A stretch of 5,717 bases of DNA from Achromobacter sp. GTDB taxonomy: Bacteria > Pseudomonadota > Gammaproteobacteria > Burkholderiales > Burkholderiaceae_B. The stretch's first letter is position 1. Each line of letters starts with the position of its first letter. The notes under the pieces were generated by a model. The model was not told where the DNA came from. It did no database searches and saw nothing but the letters and a program-made list of their open reading frames with translations. The stretch spans positions 1 to 5,717 of the forward strand of contig DMTA01000388.1 in assembly GCA_003454835.1 (NCBI GenBank). The letters run 5' to 3'. The position numbers and the translations under genes are program-made. Positions 5,610 to 5,717 of the stretch are shown here, piece by piece.

Positions 5610-5717
5610 TCAAAGCGCGGCGCGCATCGGGTACGTAAACAATCCGAAGTGCGCCGCGTTCAGGCCCAGATGCGCCAGCACGGCGGCGCCCAGGCCACCC
5701 ATGCCGAACGCAAAGCC
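5610..5717 (-). CDS. C-terminal 35 residues of an unidentified hydrophobic protein (5' end outside window)
   Basis: A minus-strand frame enters from the right edge and stops with TGA at 5612-5610. The 35 residues begin GFAFGMGGLGAAVLAHLGLN and end in a hydrophobic stretch with FGLFTYPMRAAL. The codons are GC-rich at the third position (mostly C or G), as in the neighbours, which supports real coding. The glycine-rich, hydrophobic start resembles the last helix of some major facilitator transporters such as the fosmidomycin-resistance group, but the rest does not match well and the fragment is too short for a firm call. If it is that family, the ending looks shortened or altered. It converges with the ene-reductase gene, 64 bases apart stop to stop. 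Confidence 0.5.
   Translation of the reverse strand, partial: GFAFGMGGLGAAVLAHLGLNAAHFGLFTYPMRAAL

Overview
This is a GC-rich stretch of a proteobacterial chromosome. The gene families, the high GC third codon positions and the Burkholderia-type CX14CX2C QueE point to Burkholderiales, most likely Alcaligenaceae (Achromobacter or Bordetella type). That placement is an inference from protein character, not from a search. I see no rRNA, tRNA, CRISPR array, insertion sequence or phage gene, and no gene-free stretch longer than about 200 bases.

Layout. Bases 1-1400 (minus strand) hold a marR-type repressor gene and, overlapping it by four bases, the first 310 codons of a FUSC-family membrane exporter that runs off the left edge. 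A perfect ATTAG-N4-CTAAT dyad just upstream of marR is a likely autoregulatory operator. Bases 1507-2657 (minus) hold queE and queD, two consecutive steps of 7-deazaguanine (queuosine precursor) synthesis, closed by a good intrinsic terminator. Divergently, bases 2859-4021 (plus) hold arfB, a stalled-ribosome rescue hydrolase, followed after 8 bases by a DUF2238/YjdF-like polytopic membrane protein of unknown function. Bases 4091-5545 (plus) hold an ArsR-type regulator and an Old Yellow Enzyme family ene-reductase, preceded by a strikingly AT-rich, dyad-rich control region. The right edge holds the last 35 codons of a convergent minus-strand gene that I cannot identify firmly.

How the genes work together. 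There are four small two-gene units: MarR plus exporter (drug or aromatic-acid efflux under local repression), QueE plus QueD (tRNA modification precursor), ArfB plus membrane protein (housekeeping), and ArsR plus ene-reductase (probable electrophile or quinone response). Most of this is ordinary. The part most worth a second look is the ArsR/ene-reductase module. Its regulator lacks the classical ELCVCDL metal motif but has a Cys/His cluster beside the DNA-binding helix. Its operator region carries four CGATA elements and two dyads. Its flavoenzyme has replaced two arginines that normally contact FMN in the better-studied Old Yellow Enzymes.
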